Counted from the first letter of the stretch, positions 31,311 to 44,553 are shown. The stretch is DNA of 64,000 bases from Rhyzopertha dominica (GCA_025024175.1 QCXZ01000064.1:52969325-53033324), one strand, 5' to 3'. Translations and numbers: made by a program. Notes: a model not told the origin generated them from the sequence alone.

Positions 31311-34300
31311 CGACATTTAAGTTCAGACTGATTAATTTTTTTGGCATTAAGTAGCAATTTTTTTATTTTCTCGGAAATCCACTAACCTCATTCGAGGTCA
31401 CGATACAAAGGTCGCCACTCGCCAATGAAACCAAAAACATCTTACAGACCGAGATTTACATATCCAAGAACATAATAAATACACAGGTGGCTATGCGGCA
31501 CAAAGATGATTAATGAATAGGAACAACGGCTTATTCAATCCCTCTAAATTTTGTGATGGCCCCTAACGTGGAATTGGGGTACTGTATTTGCGACCATCTT
31601 CGACAATTTTTATTAAAGGTGCTTAAAATACATAAAGTGCATAAAATGCATATGCGGCCCTATCACAGTTCACAAATGTAAAATTTATAAACTTTCTGGC
31701 AACAGTTCGATAGTTCATCATTCCTAATCGACTCTTATTTCTCGATACCTTCATATATTCCAAAACAACGTATACAGGCTATAAGACACTTTTCTGGGAA
31801 CATATGTTTTGTGAAGCTAAATGTATGCTAATGTTAATTACTAAATATTTCTTTTATGTGTGGAGTTTTAATGCCCTAAAAATCAATGTAGATTGGCGGG
31901 GGACAACACCCCGTTCTAAAAGCGGCTAGTACATACGTTGGTAATAGTCGAATGTTTGACAACAGAGACAGGCAATCAGCTAACGGACATGCCTGTAACA
32001 TATGACAAATGACAGCATGGCAGTGAATGACGAAAGCTCACATATAGTGTACGCCAGCAAAGAAGTTGCACCTTACGAATGTAACATCATCCACAATTTG
32101 AACAGAGCGAACCAGATGAGTGGGCCGAGTTGTTAAATTTATTGGTCGGGCTAGCCTGAAATTGAGACTATGAATGGGGCACGCCAATCATTTAAAAGTC
32201 GAGTCGCAATAGTTGTCCGCACACGCGCGCCTTTCTTTCTAGTGTGCACATTATTTGTATTTAGTTAAGTACTGTACTTCCAGACAACAATTAGATATGG
32301 AACTCATACCTCGATAACGATTCGTAATACTTCTGTTTCTATAAAGGGTATTATTTCTAGAGCACTAGGTAAACCAAATATACATAGTTATCAAACCCTC
32401 TGCAGAAATAACAAGAACGATTATTCTTTGCAAAAAAGCTATTAGCGGCAACCGCATAAAACTGCAAGATAAAAAGAATAAAGTTAAATATCCTGCAGCA
32501 ATCATGCCACTGCACAAACACAAAGCGTGGTCGCTATCGAATTTTCGCACGTAGAAGGCTCAGTATCAATTAATCTCTTTGTAGTCATTGTGTTCACGAA
32601 TGGTGCTCGATGTCAACACAAGGACCATTGTCATGACATTTGGACAAGTTTTTATCTACCGCCGCGACGTAACCACCCTATGCTTTCGATCCGTGACGTC
32701 AACTGCAAGAAACTGACAAAAAACTAATGCTGGGTTCTCTTCCTCTCTGTCATCGCAGTTAAAGCACTGGTAAGCTTTTAGTTTCGTACAGATAACAGTA
32801 AATTCTCATGTGTAGTAAAACAGTTATGCCATTTAATTACATAGGGACAACTTTAATGCGCTTGCACTTTGCATCGTATTAAACTATGCAGAAAATGATG
32901 ACGTAGTAAATGAAAAATGAGTCCTTGGCCTATGGTGTATTTACACCATAAATTACAAATTTTTGTATTAGTTGTTGTAAGTGCCGTTATTTTTATCTTT
33001 AACTTAAACATGATCTAGTTAATTATCCCTCTACACACATTGTGCTTATTAGTTTTATAAATTTTATAATGCTTATTGGGAAAAATATACATTATGAAAA
33101 CCTTTATCATTAAAAAGAAAATTTTCATATATCTTTGTTGCTCTAAAATTTTAAATATAATATTCAGAAAACGACTTCTTGCGTTTAGTACAGAAAAATC
33201 TTTCTAATCTTCAACTTTTATACCTGGATGATAGCTCTTAAAACGCAACACATAATTAATTTTTGTTAATTTTTATTTTAATTTAATATCTGTCATAGTG
33301 ATGCATTTACTAATGAGCTCTAAGGAATATATGTACATGCAAAACAAATAGTAAAGAAATGTGGAATAAACAAAGTTTTGGTTTTGCCCTTTCATTGGGA
33401 GATAATAACGAAAGTATATTTATCTTGTAGCAGTACTTGTAAATTATACTATATGATTTGTAAAATTTTATATAAAATAAAATTAAAATTATATAAACCG
33501 TATGTTTTTAACTGAGAGCTACTGAAAAGTCGTCAAAGGTAAGTTATTCACACCCTCAGAATTATTTCAACTCTTATGGTTTGTAAAAAAAAATCATATT
33601 TAGTTAATGAGTATGTCTTCTATAGCGGCAAGTTCAAAGTAATCAAACTGAAATCCGATTACAGGTACTTAATTATAGATCTACCTCAACGATTTTTTTG
33701 TCAAAATAAGCAGTAAACAAATCTAAGCCCTAATACCGCAATTTGACAGCCTTAGATCTAAACAAATAAACGTACAATTTATTTAAAAATACGATGTCGC
33801 TATCCAAAATGAGCTTATTATTTATAAGTCATAAAGAATACCAAGGTATGAAATTCGCTACGTTTGATAAAATTATTTATTTCTCACAAGTAAACTTTGA
33901 TTAAAATATTAAATACATTGGACAGTGCAACAAACAAATTGTTATCGACATTTCGTTGATCGCAGTAAAACATTCTGGTCTGTTTTAAATGAAAAGACCT
34001 CATAATACTACTAGCAAATATATATTCAAACAATAAGGTTCGACACTCACCTAGGTATACGAGATGGTAACGTATCGTAATCTTAATATCTCAGCACACA
34101 ATAGGGAAGAAGGTTATGTTTTGCTTACCTGAAACAAAAAAAAGAATTACAATCACATATTTGAATTTCCCCATAAGCATATTATAAATGTTATAGGTGC
34201 AAAAACTGCGCAAATATTATTTGGCTTCATCACAAAAATGTTGGACCAGTCGTAGTACTGTACGATACATTAGGTAAAAAAGGATATTCAACATTGAGTG

Positions 34301-36555
34301 GTCGATTGTAACTAGACTATTTTGTGTGTTGATGATTGAAGTACCATGGTATTTACGATCTACAAATATCTACGATTATTATTTTGTAGTCTTGACAGGC
34401 CTATCCCAATAAAAAAATCATTTTAATTTAATTAAACGTGAACCTAAAGTTAAGACTAAAATTCATTAAAACTGCCAATTTGAGGCTCAAAATTAAGGAC
34501 TAACCTATAAGACTTGGAAATTTTATTTTTAGTAAACGTATAATAGAAGTTAGTAGTAAAAAATATAGCCGTCGTGTGTTTACTTCATTTTGTGGGAGCA
34601 GTTCAAACACGACTAAAGGTAAAAGTTCACCAAAATACAATGCACCAAAGCTAGTGACGAACTGATCTAGAATCTGAAGTTTGGGGAAACGAAAGGTTTC
34701 ACTGATTCTTACTTGTGGTAATAACTGCATAAAGTATAATTTATTGATTAAGATGCCAAAACATGTCTTGTTTTATTAAATTCTGACCTTGGATTTATTT
34801 TCCACAATTATTCTTCATGAAAAATAGACCAGATGGTGTTAAGTTTGTGCAAATTATCGTCCGCTGTAATGAATGACTCTTCTCCATCATTTAATAAAGC
34901 AAAAAAGGAATATCACTACTATTTCATGAAACTGCAGATACTTCAGATTCCGGTGCAGTGGTGTTGGAAAGACGAGTGAGCTCAAATATTTTTGAGAAGC
35001 AATATGTACGCGCTCCCTTACTGGAAATAAGACCATAGGTTTGCTCTTCTTTTCGTTCCAGATGTTCAGTTTTGATTTTCTTCCAAGATTTTTCAACAAC
35101 TTTTTTCTAATACTTTACCTATTAACTATATTCTACTATACATCTACCAACAGTAAAATTTAATCGGGTACTGGTTGAAAACAGAGCTAATACATAGCAA
35201 GTGTCAGTGTCTGAACCAGCTACCTATTGTCCATTCCATGTGTAGCCCCGTTTAGGGTTATATTCTTAAAATATGGTATTAGTAATGGAATAGGTAATAA
35301 AAAAAGAATATCTTGTTATTAATACATCGTAAATTTGAGCATCAATGTTTCAATTTTAATAAATTTAGATCGAAGCTTTGAACTCAGTTTTAATCAGTAA
35401 ACATCAAATTTTAAAGAATGAGTCGCTCTGTACATAAAGCTTATATTAAAAGCTAAAGCATATTAAATAAAAACTCAAACTTTTATCCAATTTATTCACA
35501 AAACATACAGCGCTTTTTTCCAAAGCCACCGTTAGTAGCAAAATAAAAAGTAGAAAAAGCCTATCGTTTTGCCTTTGTCCCGTAAATAGAAAATACAAAC
35601 TTGACTTCAAACCAAAAGCAGCCTGTAAAGTACGGCTGGTAATTTTTTGCTTTAGAGGGAATTCAAGGTGTGCAAGTAGCACAGCTAACCACCACAAGCC
35701 TACAAGCAAGCAACAGAAACAAAATATTATTAAAGATCAAATAAATAATTTAGTATTGAACAAAAGAGAATAAAATAATTTAGATAGACTAGCTGAAACT
35801 TGACCAGGAAACCTAAGANGATATCAAATTTTAAAATTAGTGACATTGACAGAAAATTTAAATTGAAAATATTTAAAGTAAAATTTTTCTAATAAACAAT
35901 ATGGAACATTATTAATTTAAGCAATTTTAAGAATTACACACAACTGTATTTTGAAAGCATTCAGCGAAAGAGCTGAAAAAGTCTGTTGAAAGGTGGATAT
36001 TAAACGACATTTTATGTGATTAAGAAGATTAGCACTTACTGAATTAATAAATCTAAATAGCATATCTGAATATTAACTTCTGCTTCACATATGAAATTTA
36101 TAGAAGCACGTAAGGAATTTCTAAAAGAAAAGAAAAGGAAAATACATAGAACNCCATCCAAGAGCAATATTAGAATTTAACATAGATATGTGTCATCTTT
36201 ACTTTCAGCACTGAATGACAATTTCAAGTTGATTGCTGAGGTGGCTGCATTTCAAGGTAAACCAAACTAGCTCTTCGTTTCGTTTCTGCAGTGACAAAAG
36301 GTGACATCATTGTGTGAACAGAAAAACCATCTACAGAAATCAAAAGATAGGAGTATGCCATTTGATGTGGAAATTCATGCAGATTACTGCAGATCCGAAG
36401 TAAGTACAGACACGCACATCTTCGGAATGATAAGGACTGCTTCTAAGATACAGATGTTGCTTCATTGTAATTCACAGAATAAGTGGCATCGTCAGGAGAA
36501 GTGCGCATATCACGTGCCATTATTTATGCTTAGCCGTTATATTTTCCATTACATA
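31310..36555. other. Long AT-rich stretch without supported features
   Basis: More than 5 kb with no recognisable transposon protein. Open frames at 32,527-32,727 (plus), 34,500-34,730, 34,887-35,099 and 35,446-35,709 (minus) and 36,301-36,633 (plus, 110 codons) were read and not recognised. The block 31,880-32,270 has more CG words than its flanks. N bases at 35,819 and 36,153. Confidence 0.35.
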
Positions 36556-36559
36556 TCAG

Positions 36560-36960
36560 CCACTACGCAGCAGCTACAAGTTGCCATAACTCAACCCGTT
36601 CGATTTTTCTGTGAACGCAACCTCCTTGGTTAATCTCCCGGATATAATAGAAATAAATCGCAGCTGTTTGTTCCGAACGACCTTTGGATGATGTTACTTG
36701 AAATTAACGGCGAATTTTACACCCCTCGAACTATGAGAGTCGTTCGCGTGCTCATTAACCGGATGTAGCTTACGGGTAATGCCCGCTAATGTTTGTTTCC
36801 GAAAAGCACAGTCAATCTCGTAAAGTGGGGACGTGGAATGTTCGCAATATAACAGATTCGTAGATTTTAGCGGAAGGAATAAGCTGATTTGGGTAAGGTG
36901 TTTAGGCGGGTACGATATCGGATAACGGAAAGTGGTCCGTTTAAACAGAGAGAGTCTAGT
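36560..36960. promoter_or_regulatory. GC-richer, high-complexity block
   Basis: Balanced composition with many CG words between AT-rich flanks (for example CGAACGACC, GGCGGGTACGATATCGG). No open frame is convincing. Inferred possible conserved non-coding DNA; alternatively an unrecognised transposon end. Confidence 0.25.
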
Positions 36961-37210
36961 TTAGTTGATATTTCACTAGCGCGCTTTCAAGCTTAAAGGT
37001 AACTAAGCAGTTTCAATAACACCCACTCTTTCTACACTTTTTACTAGTAACCGGAAACAAGTATAGAAGTTCTAAACAAATAAAATCTCATTTCACCATT
37101 TCCAAACACAGTCAATAGATAGGACCAGTTTTTGTTAAATAATGCCAGAACAGAACTACGTATAGCTCCACTTAAAAGGATAAAGATTTTGGCCAACTGT
37201 CATGCTACAA

Positions 37211-37582
37211 TAATGGCCCCCTTTAGAAAGAGGATGATAAAGATTTCACATGTCACCGGTAGATGGCGGCTAATTGCAAGTGTAAGGTTTTTACACTTTT
37301 TCCCTTTTCTGTGATCCTGTTCAGGGTGAAACACATAATAATTCTCATGCACTATGAAGACGTGACATAAATGTATTCAATATGCTCTGAACAGTTAAAA
37401 CACAAATAAGATTAGATGCACAATTTTATAAATTTAGTACTGTTTCATAAGTTTCATTTAAGTTTTAAGTGTTTTGGAGCTTATCATAGTTTGAGTTTTG
37501 CTAAATTCATTGTTTAACATTCGTCTTGGCGAAATTTATGATTACTTAGAGCAGAAAAACAAATAAATGTGCGGTAGTACAT
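37211..37582 (+). repeat. Dispersed repeat, copy A (about 370 bases)
   Basis: Aligns along its whole length, same strand, with 42,436-42,806. Shared landmarks in order are TTTAGAAAGAGG, a TAGATGGC word, CAAGTGTAAG, GAAACACATAATAAT, GACGTGACATA, TCAATATGCTCTGAACA, GAGCTTATCAT, TTTTGCTAA and GCAGAAAAAC followed by AATAAATGTGCGGT. Flanks of the two copies differ. It encodes nothing, has no clear terminal repeats and no visible target duplication. Identity is roughly 75% by eye. Confidence 0.8.
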
Positions 37583-37935
37583 AGCTCCTTATACATTAAT
37601 TTTACTGTTATATTACGATAATCATTTTTATTATACGGTAATTTTATACATATGACAAAAAGCAGATCGGCTGGTATTTGTAGTTTATAACTTGAAATCA
37701 GAATAAAACCTAACGTTTGACCAGTAAAAAGGAAGTTGTGTGACATGTGCCTAGCTTATTCATAAATTACCTATACACCTAACATGGGGCACCATCTATC
37801 GGCAATCCGGTAAAGCTTCTTAATGGAGGTTTTCGTTGGGGGAACGAAGTAGCTTCAAGTTTAATAAATACGCGTTGCGGGTGACACCATCAAACAGTGC
37901 TATGGCAACTTGTAACAAATGTCACATTTTAGCAT

Positions 37936-38070
37936 AGCTGTATACAAGATACCTCTATAACTGGTATGTCAACTCTCATATTTATGAATGGAATTTGACG
38001 TTTCTGACCAAGGGCAAGTTAAGCTTTTATTATTGGATAATAGATGGCAGCAGGTTCGTTGCGGACTGTC
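37936..38070 (+). repeat. Left arm of a long-range inverted repeat
   Basis: The reverse complement of this segment recurs at 41,724-41,850. Shared words, in order, are AAGATACCTCTATA, AAGGGCAAGTTAAGCT, TAGATGG and GTTGCGGACTGTCA. Middle portions have diverged. The arms enclose about 3.65 kb. They may be subterminal repeats of one old DNA transposon or two separate copies of a short element. Confidence 0.65.
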
Positions 38071-38074
38071 AGAA

Positions 38075-41000
38075 TAGCATCTACGATCTGTCAAAACTTG
38101 TTGTTTTGGTTATGTTATTATGTGTTATACACTATTTTGTTACGTTTTTAATATTGTGTACCCCAGACAATAATATAATGCAGTGATTATACTACAAAGC
38201 TTTTCACTAGCTGTGTTGAAAATGTTGGCGGCTAAAAACAAAGTGAAGTTACCATATTTACGCTGCCAAAACGTACATACCACATAACTGGGTATGGAGA
38301 GAACATCACTTCGTAAGTATCCAGTCAGTTAAACCTTATTTTAAACCTGTTTAGATAATAATATGTGTTTTTTAGGTCGAGTGTATTGTATCTGGGTGAT
38401 TAGCATGAGAATTTAGCTGGTATATACTGTGTTCTATAATGCATACTGTTGTTAACACGGAACTGATACTCCAAGTGTTGATGAATAGTTAAAAATATGC
38501 TGCCATAAGCTTTCTAATATTTTGTAGAACATTAGTAACATTGCCAAAATCTGTTACGAATCTCACTTTTAATAATAAATGTAAGAGAAGTCACCAACTT
38601 GATATGAAATACTTACCATATACATTTGAGGTGAAATGCAAATTATACTGCCATTTATTTTGTGCTAATTCTAACAGAGAGTTAAAAGTTACAATTTTGT
38701 AGATCTGGTAAATCCACAAATTTGATTACTTATCTTATTATATTTAAAAATAATACGAATATACCTATGTTCGAAAAATAAATAATTTTTTGCTTTATTG
38801 TTAGGTTCGGTAATTACATTTTAGAGTCGAGGCTAGACATAACTGATTTTGATCAGGTGGTTATCCAGCTATTATGTCACAAATAAAAGATGTGTCTTAT
38901 GTTCTTAGTACCATCTGAATAACTATCAAAAATGTAAATTCCTCGACCACTTTAACTGCACTGTTTATCTGTAAACTGCATAGAAAATGCAGGAAGGAAG
39001 GAAGGATACAGATTTACTTTTCTTGCATTAATTGAACAGTTAGGATATGACCAGTGTTATCTAACGGGATCGAGCAGAAAGTTGTAGGTACCGAATATAG
39101 TCTGCAGTTTCAGAGACAAACAATAAATGGTAACTCTCAAAAGTTGTCAACAACAGTTGTCTATTAATACAATGTTTGCTAAACTAATTTGGATAATTTT
39201 GAATACTTCTTTGACTGTGCATGTTCTGACGAACATTTACGTGCCTCTTTCTGGCACGTCAGTGACTTTCTTGCTACCAAAAATGTAAATGCAATTTTTT
39301 TGACAGTTCAGTTTTGTGTATTGCACAGCCTACGAAACCGTGAATTTTTTTTTCAGTGCATTTAAAATATCAGTTTTTCATTTCTTGTTTCAGATAATCT
39401 CCAATAATTGTTTCGACTTCCTGAAGAAGAATTATTAGCCCTTGTGATAGAAATATCAAGTGTCCCCTACTTCTTAAAATTATGAATAAATTGCAAGATT
39501 CCAATCCATCCCCAACTAGTGTCTTCACACAGTCTGGACAATTATGGGATGCTTCAACAGATGGTGAAAGAAGAGATCTGGATTTGTTGGGTATTAGGGA
39601 AACTAAATCAAGTTCCGGAGGACCTTCAGATTTTTGTAGTGTACCTAAATCTGTATGTTTAANCCAAAATGTTAATATAATAAATGTTAAATTATAGATG
39701 TTTTGTTTATGTAAGTACTGATTATTGTTGTATTGTAAAATTACATACCTACTGTATTTGTGGAAAAAAATACTTTCAAAATCACTTGTGTTCCAAAAAA
39801 TACGGCTTAAAATTTCAGTAATTCAAGTTTTGAATTGCTGTTCTTTATTCAGAAGTTTTTAATTATGGGATACAGTGTGTAAAAATGAAAATTTGTATTC
39901 TAATTAAATTTTGAAAAGAATATACTGATGCATGTTGTATTTTTATTGTCCTTAAAGGAAATTAGTTAAACATTTGTTGTGTTGTATTTAACTTGAATTT
40001 ATGTTCAACATTATTCTTAGACAAACAGAAGCTACCTATATGCACCAGGAATTGCTCAATTTAACATTTTCGAGAATAAATAAAGATTATGTCCAAATGT
40101 CGACCTAAGAAAAGCTATTTAAATAGAATTGCTCCAAACCCTTTATGAAGTAAAAAGCGAATTTTTGTAATGAAGGTTAATAATAATGAAATCGACCCTC
40201 ACAATCACCTAACGTTAACTTGCTGTTAAACCATACCCAGGAAATACTGTAGCAATTAAAAGAAGTTAAATTCGTTAATTTGTATGATTTTACACTGTTA
40301 TCAATGTAAAACTGGAGCCTTCTTGTCATATTTAAACTAATTTAAATAAAGAGAGAAGTGCAAAAAGTAAAAATAAAAAAAAACAACAGTTTTGATTCTG
40401 ATTTATCTTACAGGCAAATCAACATATTTACATGTATTGGCTACCAAGTTAATGTTAGAAAGCACTTACGATAATAGAACTCAGAAAAACTAATAGGTAG
40501 TTTTGTATCCCCCACCATTACCATGCATCTTGCAAACTGGCTAGCTACCATATGTGCTGCTTGCCTTCTACATAATCACTTCATTCTTCCCAAAAGGCAC
40601 CAGATACAATCCCGTATGCCAGGAAGCACGGTTAGCATGTTAAAGATATGTATTAAAAACTTCAAGAACAACATAAATATCTCTGCAACTACCATAGTAA
40701 TAGGTACTGACAACCTTATATCATTTTAGAAAGGGTTTTAATTCTGCATCTATAAGTGAGATGAAAAACAGCACCCTGTTTAAAAAAATGTTAATCTTGT
40801 TTGAATTAGTAAAAGTTGGGATTTGCCAATTTAACTTCTGCAAATGATTATCACACACTGCAAATTTGAAAAAAATCGTGAACAATATGACTGTGGCTTA
40901 ATGTAATATTAATAAATTAACATTTCTTTTACGGCAAATCCAAAATTGCACAGGGTGTTCGATTTAAAATAATGAAACTGATGCTCACTTCCAGTATAAT

Positions 41001-41720
41001 GGGGAGTCCATGAAATATTTTTAGATTGTTAAACGCTTAATTCTGAATGACTCACTTGAACCATTTCTATAATTTTAACTTAGATATGTATTACTTATTC
41101 GTGCTTAGTGAATCACCATGTATGTTAGGGGCAAGTGGTGGGAGCGCCATAACTGTTCCATCTTAAAAGTTGCCTGTATTAAGCCAGAGCTGATTATAAT
41201 CATCACCTACATGAAGTCGTATATACATGTATTCCTCCTGTATTCATTTAATTTTCTATATTAAAACTGATGCATATTTTTTTTTGTATGTGAGGATATG
41301 TGTACCTAATCGGGATATTTGAGATGGAAGGTTGGAAGGACAGGTTGGATGGGAACTTTGGTCTGTTGGAACTGCACAGACACAACTTTCTAATGTTTTT
41401 ACTACCGGCATCTGAATATTCTTGTACAAATTTTTGGTTAAAATGTGCCATATACAAGAAGTCTATTTCATGTAAATCTACACCAACACATTTTGACCAT
41501 GTTTTCAACCTGTAAGCATCCTAAAATAAAATTGTTAAACGCCGCGTATAAGTAAACATACAACTTTGCTAATTATAATTAAATATAGCTTTTGTATCAG
41601 CACTTGAAATAATGAACTATCTATATTTAATAGTTTTATATGCCCGTAAATGCCACACTTTTTCATTTTGTACAGATTGCAAGCGATTTGAAATTACGGA
41701 TGTCAACTGCCTGACATTAC
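38075..41720. other. Interior of the inverted pair; mostly featureless
   Basis: No transposase could be recognised. The interior holds the frame at 39,482-39,697, a 7-bp hairpin at 39,239-39,259 (ACGTGCC, loop TCTTTCT, GGCACGT), and a CACAGGGTGTTCGATTTAAA word (about 40,949-40,968) like a mariner-type terminus. Frames at 40,523-40,729 and 41,300-41,515 were not recognised. Confidence 0.35.
39482..39697 (+). CDS. Unrecognised coding-like frame, possible exon
   Basis: 71 codons rich in Ser, Asp, Gly and Thr (for example DSNPSPTSVFTQSGQLWDAS and RRDLDLLGIRETKSSSGG), which is unlike the AT-driven frames around it. A pyrimidine-rich acceptor (CTTGTTTCAG, ending at about 39,393) lies upstream. In another frame between them is FRLPEEELLALVIEISSVPY, also coding-like, so a one-base frameshift may separate two halves of one exon. 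It may be a pseudogene or transposon ORF piece. No family is recognised. Confidence 0.25.
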   Translation: MNKLQDSNPSPTSVFTQSGQLWDASTDGERRDLDLLGIRETKSSSGGPSDFCSVPKSVCLXQNVNIINVKL

Positions 41721-41723
41721 ACA

Positions 41724-41850
41724 TGACAGTCCGCAACTAACGTATGGCCATCTAGTGTTACCTNTATGTAGCTTAACTTGCCCTTGATTTGGGTAAGAAA
41801 ATGGCCGCCAGTTGGTATACCACGTATAGAGGTATCTTGGCTGTATAGTA
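41724..41850 (-). repeat. Right arm of the long-range inverted repeat
   Basis: Inverted partner of 37,936-38,070. One N base at 41,764. Its outer end (toward 41,850) corresponds to the outer end of the left arm, as expected for terminal or subterminal repeats of one element. Confidence 0.65.
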
Positions 41851-42053
41851 CGGCTCGTGAGCTGCAAATAGTGCATTGCAAATTAGAGAAAACCTCTACA
41901 TGCATCATAAAGTTTAACGGACTGGAAAACTTTACGCGCAATTATACAAATTTTTTCTTTGTACTTTTGCCTACTTTTCTTTCCTTTTTTCAACTTGCTC
42001 ACTACCTGGATATACATATGTCAAGTTTGCTTACCATCCCTGCCTAAAAGTAC

Positions 42054-42946
42054 CAGTGGCGGCTCCTCAGGGTAGGCAAGGTATGCACCGCCTACCTTGC
42101 AATTTCAATCCACAATGCCATAAAAAATAAATAATAATTAGCTAGAAATTTCTAATTTTTTTATGCAATTTGTTTTTATACTAGTGTTTATTTAATATAT
42201 CATTTCAAGTTTACCCATACCGCTCAAAGATTACGGACCGTGTTATTACGGCGAACGTTTAAATTGGGTTATAGGCGACACAACTTGACCACCTGAAATT
42301 CATTTGTATTTGTTAACCTTGTTAACCGTTAACTTCTGCATTTGACGGTTAAGGGAATGATCGGTCGGCTACGACAAACTTTGTATGGACTCGGGATATT
42401 CGCATTATGCTTGCGCATTTCATTCACTCCAACAAAAATAACCCTCTTTTAGAAAGAGGGCGATAGAGGTTTCAAATGACACCGCTAGATGGCAGCAACT
42501 TACAAGTGTAAGATTTTTAAATTTTTTATCGTTTTATTCAAAATGAAACACATAATAATGATCATGCAATAGGATGACGTGACATAGGAATATGTTATAT
42601 AAGCTTTCAATATGCTCTGAACAATTGCAACACGGATAAGGTTAGGTGCTCTGTTTTTTTTAACTTAAGTACTATTTCCTTTACTTTTTTTAGCGTTTTT
42701 GAGCTTATCATGGTTTAAGTTTTGCTAATTTCGTTGTTTAACAATCGATTTGGAGACGTTTAAAGTCGCTAAGAGCAGAAAAACGAATAAATGTGCGGTG
42801 GTATACGAATAAAAATAAATGATTAGCATGACCACTAAAATACACATATTTTATTCCAAGATCCAAGGCAATAATAATAATTGCCTATACTGTATACGAG
42901 TATAGGGTGTCGCCTATCCTACACGAAAGGTCACGAGCCGCCACTG
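42054..42946. mobile_element. Non-autonomous hAT element with perfect 8-bp target duplication
   Basis: The left end CAGTGGCGGCTC (42,054-42,065) is matched by inverted GAGCCGCCACTG at 42,935-42,946. AAAAGTAC occurs directly outside both ends (42,046-42,053 and 42,947-42,954). An 8-bp duplication and CAG...CTG termini are the hallmark of the hAT superfamily. The 893-bp element encodes no transposase, so it depends on an element elsewhere. Inside the left end is a further GC-rich inverted pair (GGTAGGCAAGGT and ACCGCCTACCTTGC). It contains copy B of the 370-bp dispersed repeat. A related solo end is at 4,464-4,478. The intact duplication suggests a fairly recent insertion. Confidence 0.92.
42436..42806 (+). 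repeat. Dispersed repeat, copy B, inside the hAT element
   Basis: Partner of 37,211-37,582. It starts with a near-perfect hairpin (CCCTCTTT, three-base TAG centre, AAAGAGGG). It lies wholly within the hAT element, so either it inserted there or copy A derives from a degraded relative of the hAT element whose ends were lost. Confidence 0.8.
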
Positions 42947-42959
42947 AAAAGTACATTGC

Positions 42960-44385
42960 ATGGTAATGGATGAAGGCAGAATACCCTGTCCAGTAAGTGT
43001 ACTTGTCTTTTGCAATAGTTGGTAGAGCAGCTGTAGTAGCTACAATATGAAATGATTGCGCAACAGTATAAAGTACATTCTTAGTTATAAGGTGATGAAA
43101 ATTGAATATGTGAATACTTATTTTGTCCAATAGTAGATATTAGTTAATTAGGTTGTGTTTATTCAAAAACAGTTGCGCTTGTGCGTTTTTGTTAATGAAA
43201 AGCTCTAGTTAGGCTAAGTTTCATTTAGCATAGAAAGTGTTTATTCATTAAATCATATGATATTTGTTAAGAGCTAAATATTACCAGGCAAAGAAGGCAA
43301 AGTAGAATTAAAACTAAAAACGTTTTTCCGCAACGCTACACATGTTTTCCTGATTTTAAAATTAAAAATTTTACGACATAAAAAGCTCTTGGTAGAGCAA
43401 AAAATATTCTTATGCCAAATACAATAGTTTATATAATGAAACATGATCATATACTATAAAGATATAGTATATATTAAGTGCAAACTGCAGAATCACCTGT
43501 CATTTATTACATATCTTTTTGATATCTATGCATATTTTGACAGTTTTCTATTTATTATTATTGCTCTTTAATTTATATTGACAACAACAATATATAGTTG
43601 TATAAACCTCAATATATTCTCTCTTCTGCGGTAAAAGCACTAATTGCTAATTATTATTTTCAAAACAAGCCCTGGTATTCACAACAGAATAATATTAAGC
43701 CTCATTGCAATTTTGCTGAACCTGATTACAGGAAATGGTTATAAATATAAAACAATTAATTTTTGCAATGCCTGTTTTAGCTGTTGCTATAAAGAATTCT
43801 TATTTGTAATTGCAAACAGGTATTAGTACCTGCATTAAACAACATCTGCAATGGTCATACCTGATTGGTTGCTGCAGCTGCAGAGATGTTAATTTTGGTA
43901 AGTGCATGTACTTTTTGTAGTAATTGCTAAGACAGTCTGTAAGTTTAACGGAGATACGTCTTACGCGTACGCGAAACTTTATGTTGTGATATCTTTGCGA
44001 TAATCGCCAATAAGTCATTTAGTAGCTAAGTGCAAAAAAATCAAAGTGAAAACGGGACCGTGAAATATAATTGCTTTGAATGATTAATCTTTGTTGTATC
44101 CGTTTTAGCCTAAATTAACCATCTCCTCTACCATATATTAAGATACACACGTACAATTTACTGATGCATTAAAGATACAGCCACCTAGAATTTTTTTTGC
44201 ATAGAGGAAAAAATAAGTTATAGCTCTTTTAGTTGCTACAAAACTTAATTAAACGTTAAGCAGGGTAAAGCTTCTTTTACATTTTGTTTTAATGCTACCA
44301 AAAAACAGCATTACTTGCTATGTTCTCTTTTGCTTTAATTTAACGTTGCCACATTACTAAAACTGGTAAACATAGTTGTTGCCAG
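42960..44385. other. AT-rich stretch, no feature seen
   Basis: No recognisable protein similarity. Frames at 43,644-43,826 (plus) and 43,800-44,018 (minus) look like chance. Confidence 0.4.
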
Positions 44386-44390
44386 AATAA

Positions 44391-44553
44391 TAATTGTGGG
44401 CTACACCACGCTATTTATTGGCAATTAACGGTGTTTTGTAGGGAAATTGTACTCCGCGCGGCAGTACACCTTGCAGTGTGCGTTTACAAATCCCAACAAC
44501 GGTGTCTGCAAAGAATACCGTTCTCAAGTGTAATAACAAAATTAAGCTTATTC
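44391..44553 (+). repeat. Diverged direct repeat, copy 1
   Basis: Aligns with 45,010-45,180. Shared landmarks are AATTGTGG, ATTAACxGTGT, TGTACTC, AGTGxGCGTTTA, CCCAACxA and AxGTxTCTG, then TAACAAAA, TTAxGxTTAT and CCAT. Identity is about 65-70% by eye. It encodes nothing recognisable. Confidence 0.6.

Noticed and set aside
36301..36633. 110-codon frame on the plus strand
   Set aside because: ATG-started but with no recognisable domain, promoter or splice support.
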